Assembly: GCA_934678955.1 (NCBI GenBank)
Contig: CAKUSI010000017.1
Span: 1-27,737, forward strand
DNA from: an uncultured Austwickia sp.
Lineage (GTDB): Bacteria; Actinomycetota; Actinomycetes; Actinomycetales; Dermatophilaceae
Direction of reading: 5' to 3'
Length of the DNA: 27,737 bases
Part shown: positions 1 through 9,253 of the stretch, in pieces
Layout of the letters: each line of letters begins with the position of its first letter
How positions within the stretch are numbered: the stretch's first letter is position 1
The notes under the pieces: model-generated
What the model was told of the DNA's origin: nothing
What the model saw: the letters and a program-made list of their open reading frames with translations, nothing else
The model's database searches: none
Program-made: the position numbers and the translations under genes

Positions 1-81
1 GTCCCGTTCCGACCAGCACCCAGGCATGGCATACCACGCACCACCTGACGGCACCGCGCAACGTGCGGCGCCGGCAGCGGG

Positions 82-119
82 CACCGCACCCGCGGCACCG
101 CACCCGCAGCACCGCACCA
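82..119. repeat. 14-bp tandem repeat upstream of the protease gene
   Basis: About 2.7 copies of the unit CACCGCACCCGCGG lie head to tail. The 14-bp period is not a multiple of three, which argues against coding. The rest of the first 274 bases holds no convincing gene. A TTGACG hexamer at 145-150 could be a -35 element for the protease, but no good -10 follows. Confidence 0.6.
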
Positions 120-274
120 AAGCAACTGGCCCCCAACGGAATTCTTGACGACCGTTCGTCGCATCACTGGGCTGACGCGCTCACCCGGGAGCCGGGAGAG
201 CCGATGGGGACCGGACCGACCGGCATCGTCCCGGACGCCAGCGGCGCCGCAACCGGCTCGAGAGGAAGCTCGCC

Positions 275-2188
275 ATGCCCCAGACCGTCCCCGACGCTTC
301 GGCCCCACGGCCGGAGCCCCGGAATGTACGGGACCGTTCGGGTCGGGTCGCAGCGAGGGGCGCGGTTCGCGCCGTCGTCACCGCCTCTGTCTGTCTCGCC
401 GTCGCCCTGGTGCCGAGCGGCTCCCTTCCCTGGCAGCACCAGCTGGCCGACCAGCGTGCGTCCGCGCCCGACCCGGTCCTCACCGGGGTCGGCGATCCCA
501 CCGCTACCCCTGACCTGAGACCGGCCGCGCGCGCCGCGCGGCCGGTCTCGGCCATCCACGATCCGCAGCCCGAGGCAACCCCTGCGCCACCCGCGCCACC
601 CGCGCCGAGCCGAGCATCCGAGGAACCTCGCAGCACAGACACCGACCCGCCGGACGCGCACACGCCGCGATACACGGGGCGAGTGGTCGTGAAGCTCACG
701 GACGGCCCCGGGGACGACCGGGCGCAGCTGGCCGCTCTGGCCGTGGCGTCCGGGACCCCGTTGTCCATCACGCAGCAGACCGCCACGGGCGGCACGCTCG
801 TCGACGTGGGCGGCGCGGACCCGGTGCGGACGGCCGCCCATCTGGCCGCCCAGGCGGGCGTGGAGTATGCGCTGCCCGAGCGCCGTTACGCCGCCCTCGC
901 CGATCCGAACGACCCCGGCTTCTCCGCCCAGTGGAACTTACAGGCCATTCGTGCGCCGCAGGCCTGGCCGTATGCGACGGGCGCCGGCGTCCGAGTCGCG
1001 GTGTTGGACTCCGGCTCGGCGAACCACCCCGACATGGCGAGTCGGTACCTGCCCGGCTACGACTTCGTCTCCGACCTACCGACCGCGCGCGACGGCAACG
1101 GCCGCGACCCGGACCCCACCGACCCCGGTGACTGGGAGCGGGCAGGACAGTGCGGCGTGGGCCAGCCCGCCACCTCCTCCTCGTGGCACGGGTTGCACAC
1201 GAGCAGCGTCGTCGCGGCCCTCACCGGCAACGGGCTGGGCATCGCCGGGATCGCCCCGAAGGCGAGCGTCCTGCCGGTCCGGGTTCTCGGCCCGTGCGGC
1301 GGCAGCACCACGGACATCACCGACGCAATCGTCTGGGCGGCCGGGGGCAGCGTGCCCGGTGTGCCGGCCAACCCCACGCCGGCCAAGATCATCAACCTCT
1401 CGCTGGGCTCGCCCGGCGCCTGCACGGCGATGGAGCAGCGGGCGATCGACACCGCTCGATCCCGCGGCGCCCTGGTCGTGGTCGCCGCCGGCAACTCCGG
1501 CGCCCCCGTGTCGGGCTCGGCGCCCGCGAACTGCCGCGGCGTGCTCGTGGTCGGCTCCTCGACCCGGGCCGGCACCCGCGCCCCGCACAGCAATTACGGG
1601 TCCGGCGTGACGCTCGCCGCCCCCGGCGAGGGCATCTGGGGGCTGACCAACTCCGGCACCACTGCCTCGAACCGACAGGGCTGGGGGACGCTGGCCCGCT
1701 CCGGCACGTCGACCGCGACGCCGCAGGTGTCCGCAGCCGCCGCTCTCGTATGGTCGGTCGCGCCGGCGCTCACCGCGGACGACATACGAATGATTCTGCG
1801 ACAGTCCGCCGCACCGTTCGGCGCTTCCACGAACGGGCTGGGTGCGGGCCTCCTTGACGTGGCCGCCGCCGTGGCCCTCGCGCGGCCGCAGCCGATCGCG
1901 GCCCCTGAGATCGTGTCCGTTTCCCAGCCCGGCGCCCGGTCCTCCGGCGGCGATCGCCTCCGGATCGTCGGCGTCGCCCTGGATGGGGCGAGGGTCACGG
2001 TCGGCGGCGCGTCCGCGACGATCCGCCAATCGAGTCCCACCACGCTGGACATCGTCGTGCCGGCCGGTCGCGCCGGTCGCACGCGCCTCACCGTGACGAC
2101 GGCGGGCGGCAGCTCGAGCGTGGCGTTCTACTACGACGATCGCTATGTGATCAGGCGGCAGGCGACGTCCTTCACCCCCGCCGCGTAG
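275..2188 (+). CDS. Secreted subtilisin-like serine protease (family S8) with C-terminal IPT/TIG-like domain
   Basis: A 637-residue preproprotein. A basic N-terminus followed by a hydrophobic stretch (about residues 31-48) looks like a Sec signal peptide. Residues 60-130 are Pro/Ala-rich linker. Residues 132-210 resemble an I9-type propeptide. The catalytic domain (about 215-540) shows the triad: D245 in VLDSG, H305 in WHGLH, S479 in SGTSTATP, with oxyanion N407 in AAGNSG. Two substitutions from the usual motifs are HGLH for HGTH and ATPQ for ATPH; neither removes a catalytic residue. Residues 543-620 (PEIVSVSQPG... to SVAFYY) fit an IPT/TIG immunoglobulin-like domain, perhaps for binding or stability. 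The ATG has a purine-rich ribosome site (AGAGGAAG, 261-268). The gene stands alone and converges on clgR. Extracellular or cell-surface proteolysis is inferred; the substrate is unknown. Confidence 0.93.
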   Translation: MPQTVPDASAPRPEPRNVRDRSGRVAARGAVRAVVTASVCLAVALVPSGSLPWQHQLADQRASAPDPVLTGVGDPTATPDLRPAARAARPVSAIHDPQPEATPAPPAPPAPSRASEEPRSTDTDPPDAHTPRYTGRVVVKLTDGPGDDRAQLAALAVASGTPLSITQQTATGGTLVDVGGADPVRTAAHLAAQAGVEYALPERRYAALADPNDPGFSAQWNLQAIRAPQAWPYATGAGVRVAVLDSGSANHPDMASRYLPGYDFVSDLPTARDGNGRDPDPTDPGDWERAGQCGVGQPATSSSWHGLHTSSVVAALTGNGLGIAGIAPKASVLPVRVLGPCGGSTTDITDAIVWAAGGSVPGVPANPTPAKIINLSLGSPGACTAMEQRAIDTARSRGALVVVAAGNSGAPVSGSAPANCRGVLVVGSSTRAGTRAPHSNYGSGVTLAAPGEGIWGLTNSGTTASNRQGWGTLARSGTSTATPQVSAAAALVWSVAPALTADDIRMILRQSAAPFGASTNGLGAGLLDVAAAVALARPQPIAAPEIVSVSQPGARSSGGDRLRIVGVALDGARVTVGGASATIRQSSPTTLDIVVPAGRAGRTRLTVTTAGGSSSVAFYYDDRYVIRRQATSFTPAA

Positions 2189-2290
2189 GCCCTGGAACGG
2201 GACGCCTGCCGTCGCGCTTCCTGCCGGCGGGGTGCGGAGCAGGCATTCCGCGAAGGGTCTGGGAATCGATGGAAGCCCGGAACAGACGGT

Positions 2291-2333
2291 TCCGGAGCAG
2301 ACACGACGTCCGGAGCGCGTGTGGATCCGGAGC
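2291..2333. repeat. Three TCCGGAGC octamers between two convergent genes
   Basis: Self-complementary TCCGGA cores followed by GC occur at 2291, 2309 and 2326, just past the clgR stop, in the 150-bp gap between the protease and clgR. Function is unknown; they could fold as alternative small hairpins at the end of the converging transcripts. Confidence 0.4.
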
Positions 2334-2338
2334 GATGC

Positions 2339-2659
2339 TCAGGCCGCGGAGGCCCGTACGTCGGAGGCTGCCAGCCCCCTCGTCGGCAGAGGCAGCGTCA
2401 CCGTCGGGCAGGCGGCATCGCGCTGCTCGGCCTCGGCCGCGCGCACGGCGACACGCTCCAGCAAGGTGGACAACGGGAGCTCGAGGGCGGTGCAGATCGC
2501 CCCCAGCAGTTCTGAGGAGGCTTCCTTCTCGCCGCGTTCGATCTCGCTGAGGTAGCCGAGAGAGACCGACGCCGACGATGAGATGTCGCGCAGGGTCCGC
2601 CCCTGGCCCGTCCGGCATTCCCGAAGGGCGTTGCCCATCTCGCGCCTGAGCAGGATCAT
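2339..2659 (-). CDS. clgR: ClgR-type XRE-family transcriptional regulator of Clp protease genes
   Basis: A 106-residue DNA-binding protein. The helix-turn-helix spans about residues 10-65, with the core [20 protein letters not shown] that is characteristic of actinobacterial ClgR. Known members activate clpP1P2, clpC and related proteolysis genes. The start is the ATG at 2657-2659, preceded by GGGAGGAA at good spacing; upstream in-frame codons lack a site and would add a non-homologous tail. Its position beyond pgsA and cinA matches the usual actinobacterial order. The protein ends in ...RASAA; Streptomyces ClgR is known to be degraded by ClpP through C-terminal alanines, so the tail is probably a degron. 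A 270-bp gap separates it from cinA, so it probably has its own promoter. Confidence 0.92.
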   Translation of the reverse strand: MILLRREMGNALRECRTGQGRTLRDISSSASVSLGYLSEIERGEKEASSELLGAICTALELPLSTLLERVAVRAAEAEQRDAACPTVTLPLPTRGLAASDVRASAA

Positions 2660-2689
2660 CGCGTTCCTCCCGCGTCCGCCGACCGGTTC

Positions 2690-2695
2690 ACCGTA
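2690..2695 (-). promoter_or_regulatory. Candidate -10 element for clgR
   Basis: On the minus strand TACGGT (TANNNT class) lies about 30 bases before the clgR start codon, which would leave a short leader containing the ribosome site. No clear -35 hexamer is visible. I see no gene in the 2660-2929 gap. Confidence 0.3.
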
Positions 2696-2929
2696 CCGTC
2701 CCCTCGCGCTGGCGCCCCCATTCCAGCGTGTCCGCTCATGCACCCCAGGCGTGACACCTGACGGCGTCGTCGCGTCGGTGCGCGGCGAGAGCTTCGTGGT
2801 GGCACGCGGTGCTGAGACCCATGTCGAGCAGGGCCCGCCGTCCAGCGTACCTGGCAGCCTCGACCACTGGCGACCCGCCAGGTGCCTCGAGACCGCCCGA
2901 CATCCGATGTCTGCGCCCACGAGTCGCCT

Positions 2930-3424
2930 TCACGCTCCGAGTTGTTCGAGCAGCAGGCGATGGGCGGCCTCCGTGCTGTCGGCTCGGATCTCCGCCCTGC
3001 CTCCCGACAGCGAAAGGCGGAGGGCGCGTTCGACGCCCGGGCCGTTCACCGCGACGAACACCGTCCCGACCTTCGACCCCTCGGAGGATTCGGGACCCGC
3101 CACGCCCGTGGTGCCAAGACCCCACGTGGCGCCGCAGCGGACGCGGGCGCCGAGCGCCAGTTGCGCCGCCACCTCCTCCTGGATCGACCCGCCGGGGCGG
3201 GCCAGCAGACAAGGGTCGACGCCCACGAGTGAGGTCTTGAGATCGGGGTGGTAGACGACGAGTCCCCCGCGCACGGCCGCGGACGAGCCGGGCACGTCGA
3301 TCAAGGTGGCCACGACCAGCCCACCGGTCAGGGACTCGGCGCAGGCCACGGTCTCGCGGCGAGCGATCAAGGCGGCGATGACACGCTGCGGCGTCGAGCC
3401 GCCGCCGGGCGGGAGCGGCGTCAC
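2930..3424 (-). CDS. cinA: CinA-type nicotinamide-nucleotide amidohydrolase (PncC domain only)
   Basis: A 164-residue single-domain CinA C-terminal protein. It corresponds to PncC, which hydrolyses NMN to nicotinate mononucleotide and ammonia in pyridine-nucleotide recycling. Diagnostic motifs are CAESLTGG (S31, the proposed nucleophile), GGLVVYHPDLKTSLVGV (about 54-70) and GTTGVAGP with the following KVGTVFVAV. The N-terminal MoCF-like domain of long CinA proteins is absent, as is normal for the actinobacterial gene next to pgsA. The GTG start overlaps the pgsA stop (GTGA), so translation is probably coupled. Despite the old name 'competence-damage inducible', nothing here implies a competence role. 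Confidence 0.92.
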   Translation of the reverse strand: MTPLPPGGGSTPQRVIAALIARRETVACAESLTGGLVVATLIDVPGSSAAVRGGLVVYHPDLKTSLVGVDPCLLARPGGSIQEEVAAQLALGARVRCGATWGLGTTGVAGPESSEGSKVGTVFVAVNGPGVERALRLSLSGGRAEIRADSTEAAHRLLLEQLGA

Positions 3425-4041
3425 CTGCCGCTGCCTCCGCTCTGCACGGACGCGACGAGTCGACGCGCCTTGAGCACGTAGTCGACGCCGGTCACCACCG
3501 TCACGAGGACTGCCGCCGCCATGACCGCCACACCGATCCAGGACCAGGGCGGACCGAGCGGGGCGATCATCAGGCTGAGGGCGAGGGCCTGCAGCGTCGT
3601 CTTCAGCTTGCCGCCCCTGCTGGCGGGCATCACGCCGTACCGGATCACCACGAGGCGCAGGAGTGTGATGCCGACCTCCCGGACGATCACCACCGCCGTG
3701 ACCCACCACCACAGCTCGCCGATGAGCGACAGTCCGATCAGCGCCATGCCCGTGAGCGACTTGTCGGCGATCGGGTCGGCCAGCTTGCCGAAGTCGGTCA
3801 CGAGGTTGCGGGCCCGCGCGATCTGGCCGTCGAGTCGATCGGTGGCCATCGCCACCACGAAGACGGCGAGCGCCCACCAGCGCATCGCCGGGTCGCCGCC
3901 GCCGTCGGTGAGCAGAAGCACCGCGAAGACAGGGACGAGGGCGATGCGCAGCATGGTGAGCGCGTTCGGCAGGTTCCACGGGCTGGGGGCCGCGCTGCCG
4001 GGGCCGCCCGGCGGGGGACGGTCCACAGGGTCGGCCGTCAC
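3421..4041 (-). CDS. pgsA: CDP-diacylglycerol-glycerol-3-phosphate 3-phosphatidyltransferase
   Basis: A 206-residue membrane enzyme of the CDP-alcohol phosphatidyltransferase family, making phosphatidylglycerophosphate for anionic phospholipids. The family signature DG-x2-AR-x8-G-x3-D-x3-D is complete: DGQIAR, eight residues, G, KLA, D, PIA, D. Several hydrophobic segments follow the usual topology (for example [28 protein letters not shown] and [13 protein letters not shown]). The first 27 residues are Pro/Gly-rich. The GTG start overlaps the rimO stop (GTGA) and the stop overlaps cinA, so rimO-pgsA-cinA read as one coupled unit. PgsA and PgsA3-like paralogues share this motif; the exact phospholipid product is by family assignment. 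Confidence 0.93.
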   Translation of the reverse strand: MTADPVDRPPPGGPGSAAPSPWNLPNALTMLRIALVPVFAVLLLTDGGGDPAMRWWALAVFVVAMATDRLDGQIARARNLVTDFGKLADPIADKSLTGMALIGLSLIGELWWWVTAVVIVREVGITLLRLVVIRYGVMPASRGGKLKTTLQALALSLMIAPLGPPWSWIGVAVMAAAVLVTVVTGVDYVLKARRLVASVQSGGSGR

Positions 4042-5516
4042 GGTGTGGCCTCCTCCAGCGGCGCCACGAACAGGTCGACGCCCTCCGAGTCGACGGCGCG
4101 GCAGTCCACGAGTTCGCCGGGTCCGTACGCGGTCGAGCCACCCGGTCCCGACTGCAGGCGGCACACGCCGTCGACATCCGGGCCCTGGTGGGCGGCGCGG
4201 CCGAGCCAGGTGCCGGGTTCGTCGCCCGCTTCCTCCACGAGGACCCGCAGCCGCTCCCCCACCCGCTCGGCGGCGCGCTGGCCGGTGAGGTCCTCGACCA
4301 GGTCGGTGATGCGCGCTTGCCGCTGCGCGATCTCCTCCTCCGCCAGGTGACCGTCGAGCGTGGCAGCCTCCGTGCCGTCCTCGTCGGAGTAGCCGAACAC
4401 ACCGCACACGTCGAGCCTCGCCGCGATCAGGAAGCGCTCCAGTTCGGCCACGTCGTCGTCGCTCTCGCCGGGGAAGCCGACGATCACGTTCGACCGCACG
4501 CCGGCCTCGGGGCTGATCGCCCGGATCCGGTCCAGCAGCGCGCAGAAGTCCTCGGTGGACCCGAACCGTCGCATCCGCCGCAGGAGAGGACCGCTGGCGT
4601 GCTGGAAGGACAGGTCGAAGTAGGGCACGACGCCGGGCGTCCCCGCGATGGCCTCGATCAGGCCGGGACGCATCTCGGCGGGCTGCAGGTAGCTGACCCG
4701 GACCCGCTCGATCCCGTCGACGGCAGCGAGCGCGGGCAGGAGCGACTCGAGCGCCTGCAGGTCGCCGAGGTCCTTCCCGTACGAGGTGCTGTTCTCACTG
4801 ACCAGGAGCAGCTCGCGCACGCCCAGCTCGGCGAGCCAGCGGGCCTCGGCGAGGATCTCGTCCGCCGGCCGAGACACGAACGGCCCCCGGAAGCTCGGGA
4901 TCGCGCAGAACGCGCAGCGCCGGTCGCACCCGCTCGCGATCTTCAGGGGAGCCCAGGGCCGGTCGTCGAGACGGCGGCGCAGGATCGGCCCGCCCTGCGA
5001 GAGGCGGCTGCGCCCCGGTTCACCGGTGATCACTCCGTGCCCGGGGAGCGCCACGTCCCGGGCGGCCGCCGGGCGCTTCGACGGGGTGAGCGGGAGGAGC
5101 CTGCGGCGATCCGCCGGCGTGTGCGACGCGGGGCGCTCGCCCGCCAGCAGGCGGGTCAGATGGCCGGACAGGTCGGCGTAGCTGTCGAACCCCAGGACGG
5201 CGTCAGCCTCGGGGAGCTCGCGGGCGAGCTCGGCTCCATACCGCTCCGCCAGGCACCCCACGGCCACCACCGCGCGAGTCCGGCCCCTCTCCTTGAGGTC
5301 GTGCGCCTGCAGGATGACGTCGATCGAGTCCTTCTTCGCCGCCTCGATGAAGCCGCACGTGTTGACGACGGCGACGTCTGCGTCCTCCGGGTCGGCCACG
5401 AGGTCCCATCCGGCGGCCGCGAGCCGGCCCGCGAGTTCCTCGGAGTCGACCTCGTTGCGCGCGCAACCCAGGCTGACCAGGGCCACGCTGCGGCCGGCGG
5501 GGGCTGGGGTGGACAT
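4038..5516 (-). CDS. rimO: Ribosomal protein S12 methylthiotransferase RimO
   Basis: A radical-SAM methylthiotransferase that modifies the conserved aspartate of ribosomal protein S12. Numbering from the ATG at 5516 (492 residues), the N-terminal MTTase domain carries the auxiliary-cluster cysteines C18 (SLGCARN), C54 (NTCGF) and C88 (VGCLAERY). The radical-SAM motif CDRRCAFC gives C197, C201 and C204. A TRAM domain fills about the last 65 residues. [12 protein letters not shown] and IPSFRG favour RimO over MiaB. An in-frame GTG at 5525 is an alternative start; neither has a strong ribosome site. It lies 36 bases after ftsK and its stop overlaps the pgsA start. Confidence 0.94.
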   Translation of the reverse strand: MSTPAPAGRSVALVSLGCARNEVDSEELAGRLAAAGWDLVADPEDADVAVVNTCGFIEAAKKDSIDVILQAHDLKERGRTRAVVAVGCLAERYGAELARELPEADAVLGFDSYADLSGHLTRLLAGERPASHTPADRRRLLPLTPSKRPAAARDVALPGHGVITGEPGRSRLSQGGPILRRRLDDRPWAPLKIASGCDRRCAFCAIPSFRGPFVSRPADEILAEARWLAELGVRELLLVSENSTSYGKDLGDLQALESLLPALAAVDGIERVRVSYLQPAEMRPGLIEAIAGTPGVVPYFDLSFQHASGPLLRRMRRFGSTEDFCALLDRIRAISPEAGVRSNVIVGFPGESDDDVAELERFLIAARLDVCGVFGYSDEDGTEAATLDGHLAEEEIAQRQARITDLVEDLTGQRAAERVGERLRVLVEEAGDEPGTWLGRAAHQGPDVDGVCRLQSGPGGSTAYGPGELVDCRAVDSEGVDLFVAPLEEATP

Positions 5517-5552
5517 GCTGTCCACTCTACGGGCCGGTGGGAGCGGTCCCGT

Positions 5553-8474
5553 TCACCGTGGGGAGCTCGGCACCGGGGCTCCTCCCGCGGCGTCGGGATC
5601 GTCGTCGTGCAGGTCCGGGTAGTCCTCGTCCGCCTCCCCTGCGTCGAGCCGGGCGTCGTCCTGCGGGACATCCTCGCCGCGCAGCAGCGCGAGGGTCCCC
5701 GGCAGGTCCTCGGGCTTGAGCAGCACGTCGCGCGCCTTGCTGCCCTCCGACGGTCCGACGACGCCGCGTGTCTCCAACAGATCCATCAGACGGCCGGCCT
5801 TGGCGAAGCCGACGCGCAGCTTGCGCTGCAGCATCGACGTGGACCCGAACTGGGAGTTCACGACCAGCTCGGTCGCCTGCAGGAGGAGCTCCAGGTCCTC
5901 GCCGATGTCCTCGTCGACGGCCTTGCGCTCGGCCTTGACCGTCACGTCCTCGCGGTACGTCGGCTTGAGCTGGCCGGTCACGTGGGCCACGACGTGGTGG
6001 ATCTCGGATTCGGTGACCCAGGCGCCCTGGACCCGCATGGGCTTGCTGGCTCCCATCGGCAGGAAGAGCGCGTCGCCTTGGCCGATGAGCTTCTCCGCTC
6101 CCGCCTGGTCGAGCACGACCCGACTGTCGGCGAGGGAGCTGGTGGCGAACGCCATGCGGCTCGGCACGTTGGCCTTGATCAGCCCCGTCACCACGTCCAC
6201 GCTGGGCCGCTGGGTCGCGAGGACGAGGTGGATGCCGGCGGCGCGCGCCAGCTGCGTGATGCGCACCACGGAGTCCTCGACGTCGCGCGGGGCGACCATC
6301 ATCAGGTCGGCGAGCTCGTCGACGACGACGAGCAAGTATGGATAGGGCGCGAGCACCCGCTGCGAACCGGGCAGCGGCTGCACCGATCCGGCACGGACCG
6401 CCTTGTTGAAGTCGTCGATGTGCTTGTAGCCGAACGCGGCCAGGTCGTCGTAGCGCGCGTCCATCTCCTTGACGACCCACTGCAGGGCCTCAGCGGCCTT
6501 CTTGGGGCTGGTGATGATCGGCGTGACCAGGTGCGGGATGCCGTCGTAGGCGGTGAGCTCGACGCGCTTGGGGTCGACCAGGATCATCCGCACCTCCTCC
6601 GGCGTGGAGCGCATGAGGATCGACGTGATCATCGAGTTGATGAAGCTCGACTTGCCGGAGCCGGTGGCCCCGGCGACGAGCAGGTGCGGCATCTTGGCGA
6701 GGTTCGCGATGACGTAGCCGCCCTCGACGTCCTTGCCGACGCCCATCACCATCGGGTGCGGGTTGCGCGCGGCGACCTGGCTGCGCAGGACGTCGCCGAG
6801 GCTGACCTTCTCGCGGTCCGCGTTGGGGATCTCGATCCCGATGGCCGACTTGCCCGGGATCGGCGAGAGGATCCGCACGTCGGCGGACGCGACGGCATAC
6901 GCGATGTTCTTGGACAGCGCGGTGACCCGCTCCACCTTGACGCCGTGCCCCAGCTCGACCTCATACCGCGTCACCGTGGGCCCGCGGGAGAAGCCGGTCA
7001 CCTGCGCGTCGATCCCGAACTGGTCGAGCACGCCCGTCAGCGCCTCGACCACCTTGTCGTTCGCGGCGGTGCGGGACTTGTGCACGGTCCCGGGCGCGAG
7101 CAGCGCCTGGTCGGGCAGTGTGTACGTGACGTCCCCGGCGAGAGTGAGTTGCTCGCTGCGCTGCGGGAGAGGATCGGTCTGAAGACCGCCCCGAGGCTGC
7201 GGACGGTCACCTCCGTGGGCTTCTTCGTCGGGTACGGAATCCGGGTGCGCGCCGGCCCTGCCTGGGCTTGCGGACCTGCCTGGTACGGCCGCTGCGGTGT
7301 CCGGGCCTCCGGACTCCCCGGGAGTCTTCGACACCACGCCGGCAGCCCCGGCGCGCGCGGCAGCGCCGTCGCCCGACCCGTCCGACGGGACGCGGGCCGT
7401 CGATCGCGTGGCCTCGCCGGGTCCCCTGCCCGCCCCCGAGTGGGTTGCTGCGCCGTCGCGCGACGCGCCGCGGGTTGCCTCGTCGCCCTGGGGCTCCGGG
7501 GCCCGGCGCCCGCGCAACAGCTTTTTGAACCGGCCGCCGTGGACCTGCGCGGCCTGCTCGAAGGCTTCGTCGCCGTCCCGGGAGCCCGGCGCCTCGCCGC
7601 GTCGACGGGCCGAAGGGCCGGCCTTGCCGGCAGGCGCGCCGAGGCGTCCGGCCTGGGACTCGTCGATCGGGGACGGGCCGAAGAGCCGCTCACCCGCCTC
7701 GCGAAGTCTCGCGGAGATGCGGTGGACGGGAGTCGCCGTGACCACGAGCACCCCGAACAGTCCGAGCAGGACCAGGACCGGCGTGGCGCCCCATACCTTG
7801 ATTCCCGCGACCAGCGGGTTTGCGACGAGGTAGCCGAACATGCCGCCCCCGTCGCGCAGGGACGGCAGCCCGTCGGCGACCGACGGCGCCCCCGCCGCGA
7901 TGTGGACCAGGCCGCAGGTGGCGAACGCCAGGGCCGTCAGGCCGATGAGGACGCGGTTGGTGCCGTGAGTGTCCTCGGGGCTGCGCAACAACCGCACGCC
8001 AAGCCCGACGAGCACGAGCGGGAGCACCAGGGCCACCCGCCCGAATGTCCCCGCGACGACCGCGTGGACGACGTCCCCGAAGACGCCCGTCAACCCCCAC
8101 CATTCGCGGGCGGCGACCACGATCGCCAGCGCGAGCAAGAGCAGGCCGGCACCGTCGCGCCGGTGTTCCGGTTCCAGGTCCCCGGCCGTGCGCCCCACGC
8201 GTCGAACGGCGTTGCCGGTCACGTGCGCCACTCCCATCCAGGTGCCCTGCAGTGCCCGCACGGGCAGCGGCATCCCGCCCCGGGCCTTGGACCGCGAGCG
8301 CTGCCGGGAAGACGGGCGCCCGCCGCGCCCACCGGCCGAGCGGATCGTCCGCCCGCGGCCTGCGGCGGCGCGGGATTTCGACGAGGAGGCACGGTTCACC
8401 ACAGTGGGACGGTACGCGCGTGCGAGCCGCGCGCGGGGAAGGCGCGCCGGCGCACGGGCGCTCGATCGGACCAC
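5553..8474 (-). CDS. ftsK: FtsK/SpoIIIE-type DNA translocase
   Basis: A 973-residue septal DNA pump. A basic Arg/Ser/Ala-rich start (about 1-95) precedes four membrane helices (about 105-250). A long Gly/Ala/Pro/Ser-rich linker (about 260-450) leads to the motor: Walker A GATGSGKSS near residue 605, Walker B LLVVVDELADLM near 715, and the TQRPSVDVVTGLIKANVPSR motif. The C-terminal winged-helix gamma domain (about 868-925: SQFGSTSMLQRKLRVGFAKAGRLMDLLE) recognises KOPS-type sequences in known homologues. The GTG at 8474 is the first usable start. It heads the conserved ftsK-rimO-pgsA-cinA order. A very long frame on the opposite strand is only a GC-bias shadow. Confidence 0.96.
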   Translation of the reverse strand: MVRSSARAPARLPRARLARAYRPTVVNRASSSKSRAAAGRGRTIRSAGGRGGRPSSRQRSRSKARGGMPLPVRALQGTWMGVAHVTGNAVRRVGRTAGDLEPEHRRDGAGLLLLALAIVVAAREWWGLTGVFGDVVHAVVAGTFGRVALVLPLVLVGLGVRLLRSPEDTHGTNRVLIGLTALAFATCGLVHIAAGAPSVADGLPSLRDGGGMFGYLVANPLVAGIKVWGATPVLVLLGLFGVLVVTATPVHRISARLREAGERLFGPSPIDESQAGRLGAPAGKAGPSARRRGEAPGSRDGDEAFEQAAQVHGGRFKKLLRGRRAPEPQGDEATRGASRDGAATHSGAGRGPGEATRSTARVPSDGSGDGAAARAGAAGVVSKTPGESGGPDTAAAVPGRSASPGRAGAHPDSVPDEEAHGGDRPQPRGGLQTDPLPQRSEQLTLAGDVTYTLPDQALLAPGTVHKSRTAANDKVVEALTGVLDQFGIDAQVTGFSRGPTVTRYEVELGHGVKVERVTALSKNIAYAVASADVRILSPIPGKSAIGIEIPNADREKVSLGDVLRSQVAARNPHPMVMGVGKDVEGGYVIANLAKMPHLLVAGATGSGKSSFINSMITSILMRSTPEEVRMILVDPKRVELTAYDGIPHLVTPIITSPKKAAEALQWVVKEMDARYDDLAAFGYKHIDDFNKAVRAGSVQPLPGSQRVLAPYPYLLVVVDELADLMMVAPRDVEDSVVRITQLARAAGIHLVLATQRPSVDVVTGLIKANVPSRMAFATSSLADSRVVLDQAGAEKLIGQGDALFLPMGASKPMRVQGAWVTESEIHHVVAHVTGQLKPTYREDVTVKAERKAVDEDIGEDLELLLQATELVVNSQFGSTSMLQRKLRVGFAKAGRLMDLLETRGVVGPSEGSKARDVLLKPEDLPGTLALLRGEDVPQDDARLDAGEADEDYPDLHDDDPDAAGGAPVPSSPR

Positions 8475-8522
8475 ACGGGCCCGCTGATCAGCGAGGCGGA
8501 TTCTCAGGGCTGGAGCTCGTAA

Positions 8523-8546
8523 GTTTTTTATCTTAAGCTAGCCGAG
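8523..8546. promoter_or_regulatory. Divergent promoter between ftsK and the satD-like gene
   Basis: This is an AT-rich island (TTTTTTATCTTAAGCTA) in very GC-rich surroundings. On the plus strand TAAGCT (8534-8539, TANNNT class) sits 7 bases before the GTG at 8546, the spacing expected for a leaderless transcript; that gene has no ribosome site. On the minus strand TAAGAT (8530-8535) would give ftsK a leader of roughly 50 bases. The two -10 elements overlap across a CTTAAG palindrome, so the promoters may compete. No convincing -35 hexamers. Confidence 0.5.
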
Positions 8547-9253
8547 TGAAGCCCGTGACCTTGATAAGGGATGAGCCCGTATGGGTCCTCACCGCGGACC
8601 AGGTCGGGAGCCGTTCGGGCGCGGACCGCGTCCCGGACGCGCTGACCGCCCTGGCACTCCTCACGACGGAGCGCGCCTTCGAGCGGACCGCGGGCGACGA
8701 GATCCAAGGGGTCCTGGCCGACGGGGAAGGCGTCGTGGCCGCACTGCGCGTCCTGGTCCGGCTGGACGGTTGGCGGGTGGGCGTCGGAGGCGGCGGGGTC
8801 GAACACCCTCTGCCTGCCTCGACCCGCGCCGGCCGAGGACCGGCTTTCATCGCCGCGCGCGCAGCGCTCGGGGCTTCACGTCGCGCCCCGGGGCGCGTGG
8901 CCGTACGGGTCGCCGAGGGCGGGGTGAGGGGTGGCGGCGGACTTGCCGGTGCGGGGGTCGTCGGTGACGGCAGCGCTGTCGGTCGCGATGGGTACGGTCG
9001 CGAACAGGACCCCGAGACGCTGCTCTGGCTGCTCGCGGACCTGTGGCGGCGACGGTCGAGGGAGGGCTGGCAGGTGGTGGATCTCTTCGCCGACGGCCTC
9101 AACGGGCAGGACGCCGCCCGGGCGCTGGGCATCACCCCGTCCGCGGTGAGCCAGCGGGCGGCGGCAGCCCGGTGGGTGGAGGGCGGCCGGGCCGAGGAGC
9201 TCGCCGCCCGGCTCCTGGACACGTCGCTGTTGCCCCCCGAGGAGGTGCCGTGA
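8546..9253 (+). CDS. SatD-family-like protein with C-terminal helix-turn-helix
   Basis: A 235-residue protein. The N-terminal half (ADQVGSR near residue 18, then a Thr/Glu-rich segment and a VLVRLDGWRVGVGGGGVE stretch) resembles SatD-family proteins, named from a Streptococcus acid-tolerance locus. A Gly-rich loop (about 120-150) leads to a helix-turn-helix near residues 175-215 (LNGQDAARALGITPSAVSQRAAAA), so it may regulate transcription. The GTG lacks a ribosome site and is best explained by leaderless transcription. Its stop overlaps the next start (TGATG), tying it to a membrane protein gene, as in SatD/SatE-like pairs. Family assignment is from memory of the motifs; the function is not established. 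Confidence 0.6.
   Translation: MKPVTLIRDEPVWVLTADQVGSRSGADRVPDALTALALLTTERAFERTAGDEIQGVLADGEGVVAALRVLVRLDGWRVGVGGGGVEHPLPASTRAGRGPAFIAARAALGASRRAPGRVAVRVAEGGVRGGGGLAGAGVVGDGSAVGRDGYGREQDPETLLWLLADLWRRRSREGWQVVDLFADGLNGQDAARALGITPSAVSQRAAAARWVEGGRAEELAARLLDTSLLPPEEVP

Noticed and set aside
2660..2929. A longer ClgR reading from 2920
   Set aside because: The added N-terminal sequence has shadow-like composition, while the ATG at 2659 has a strong ribosome site and matches the family start.
4188..8522. A 1444-codon open frame on the plus strand
   Set aside because: It lies entirely antisense to rimO and ftsK, whose motifs are intact, and its product is a low-complexity Arg/Gly/Asp/His-rich string typical of a high-GC shadow frame.
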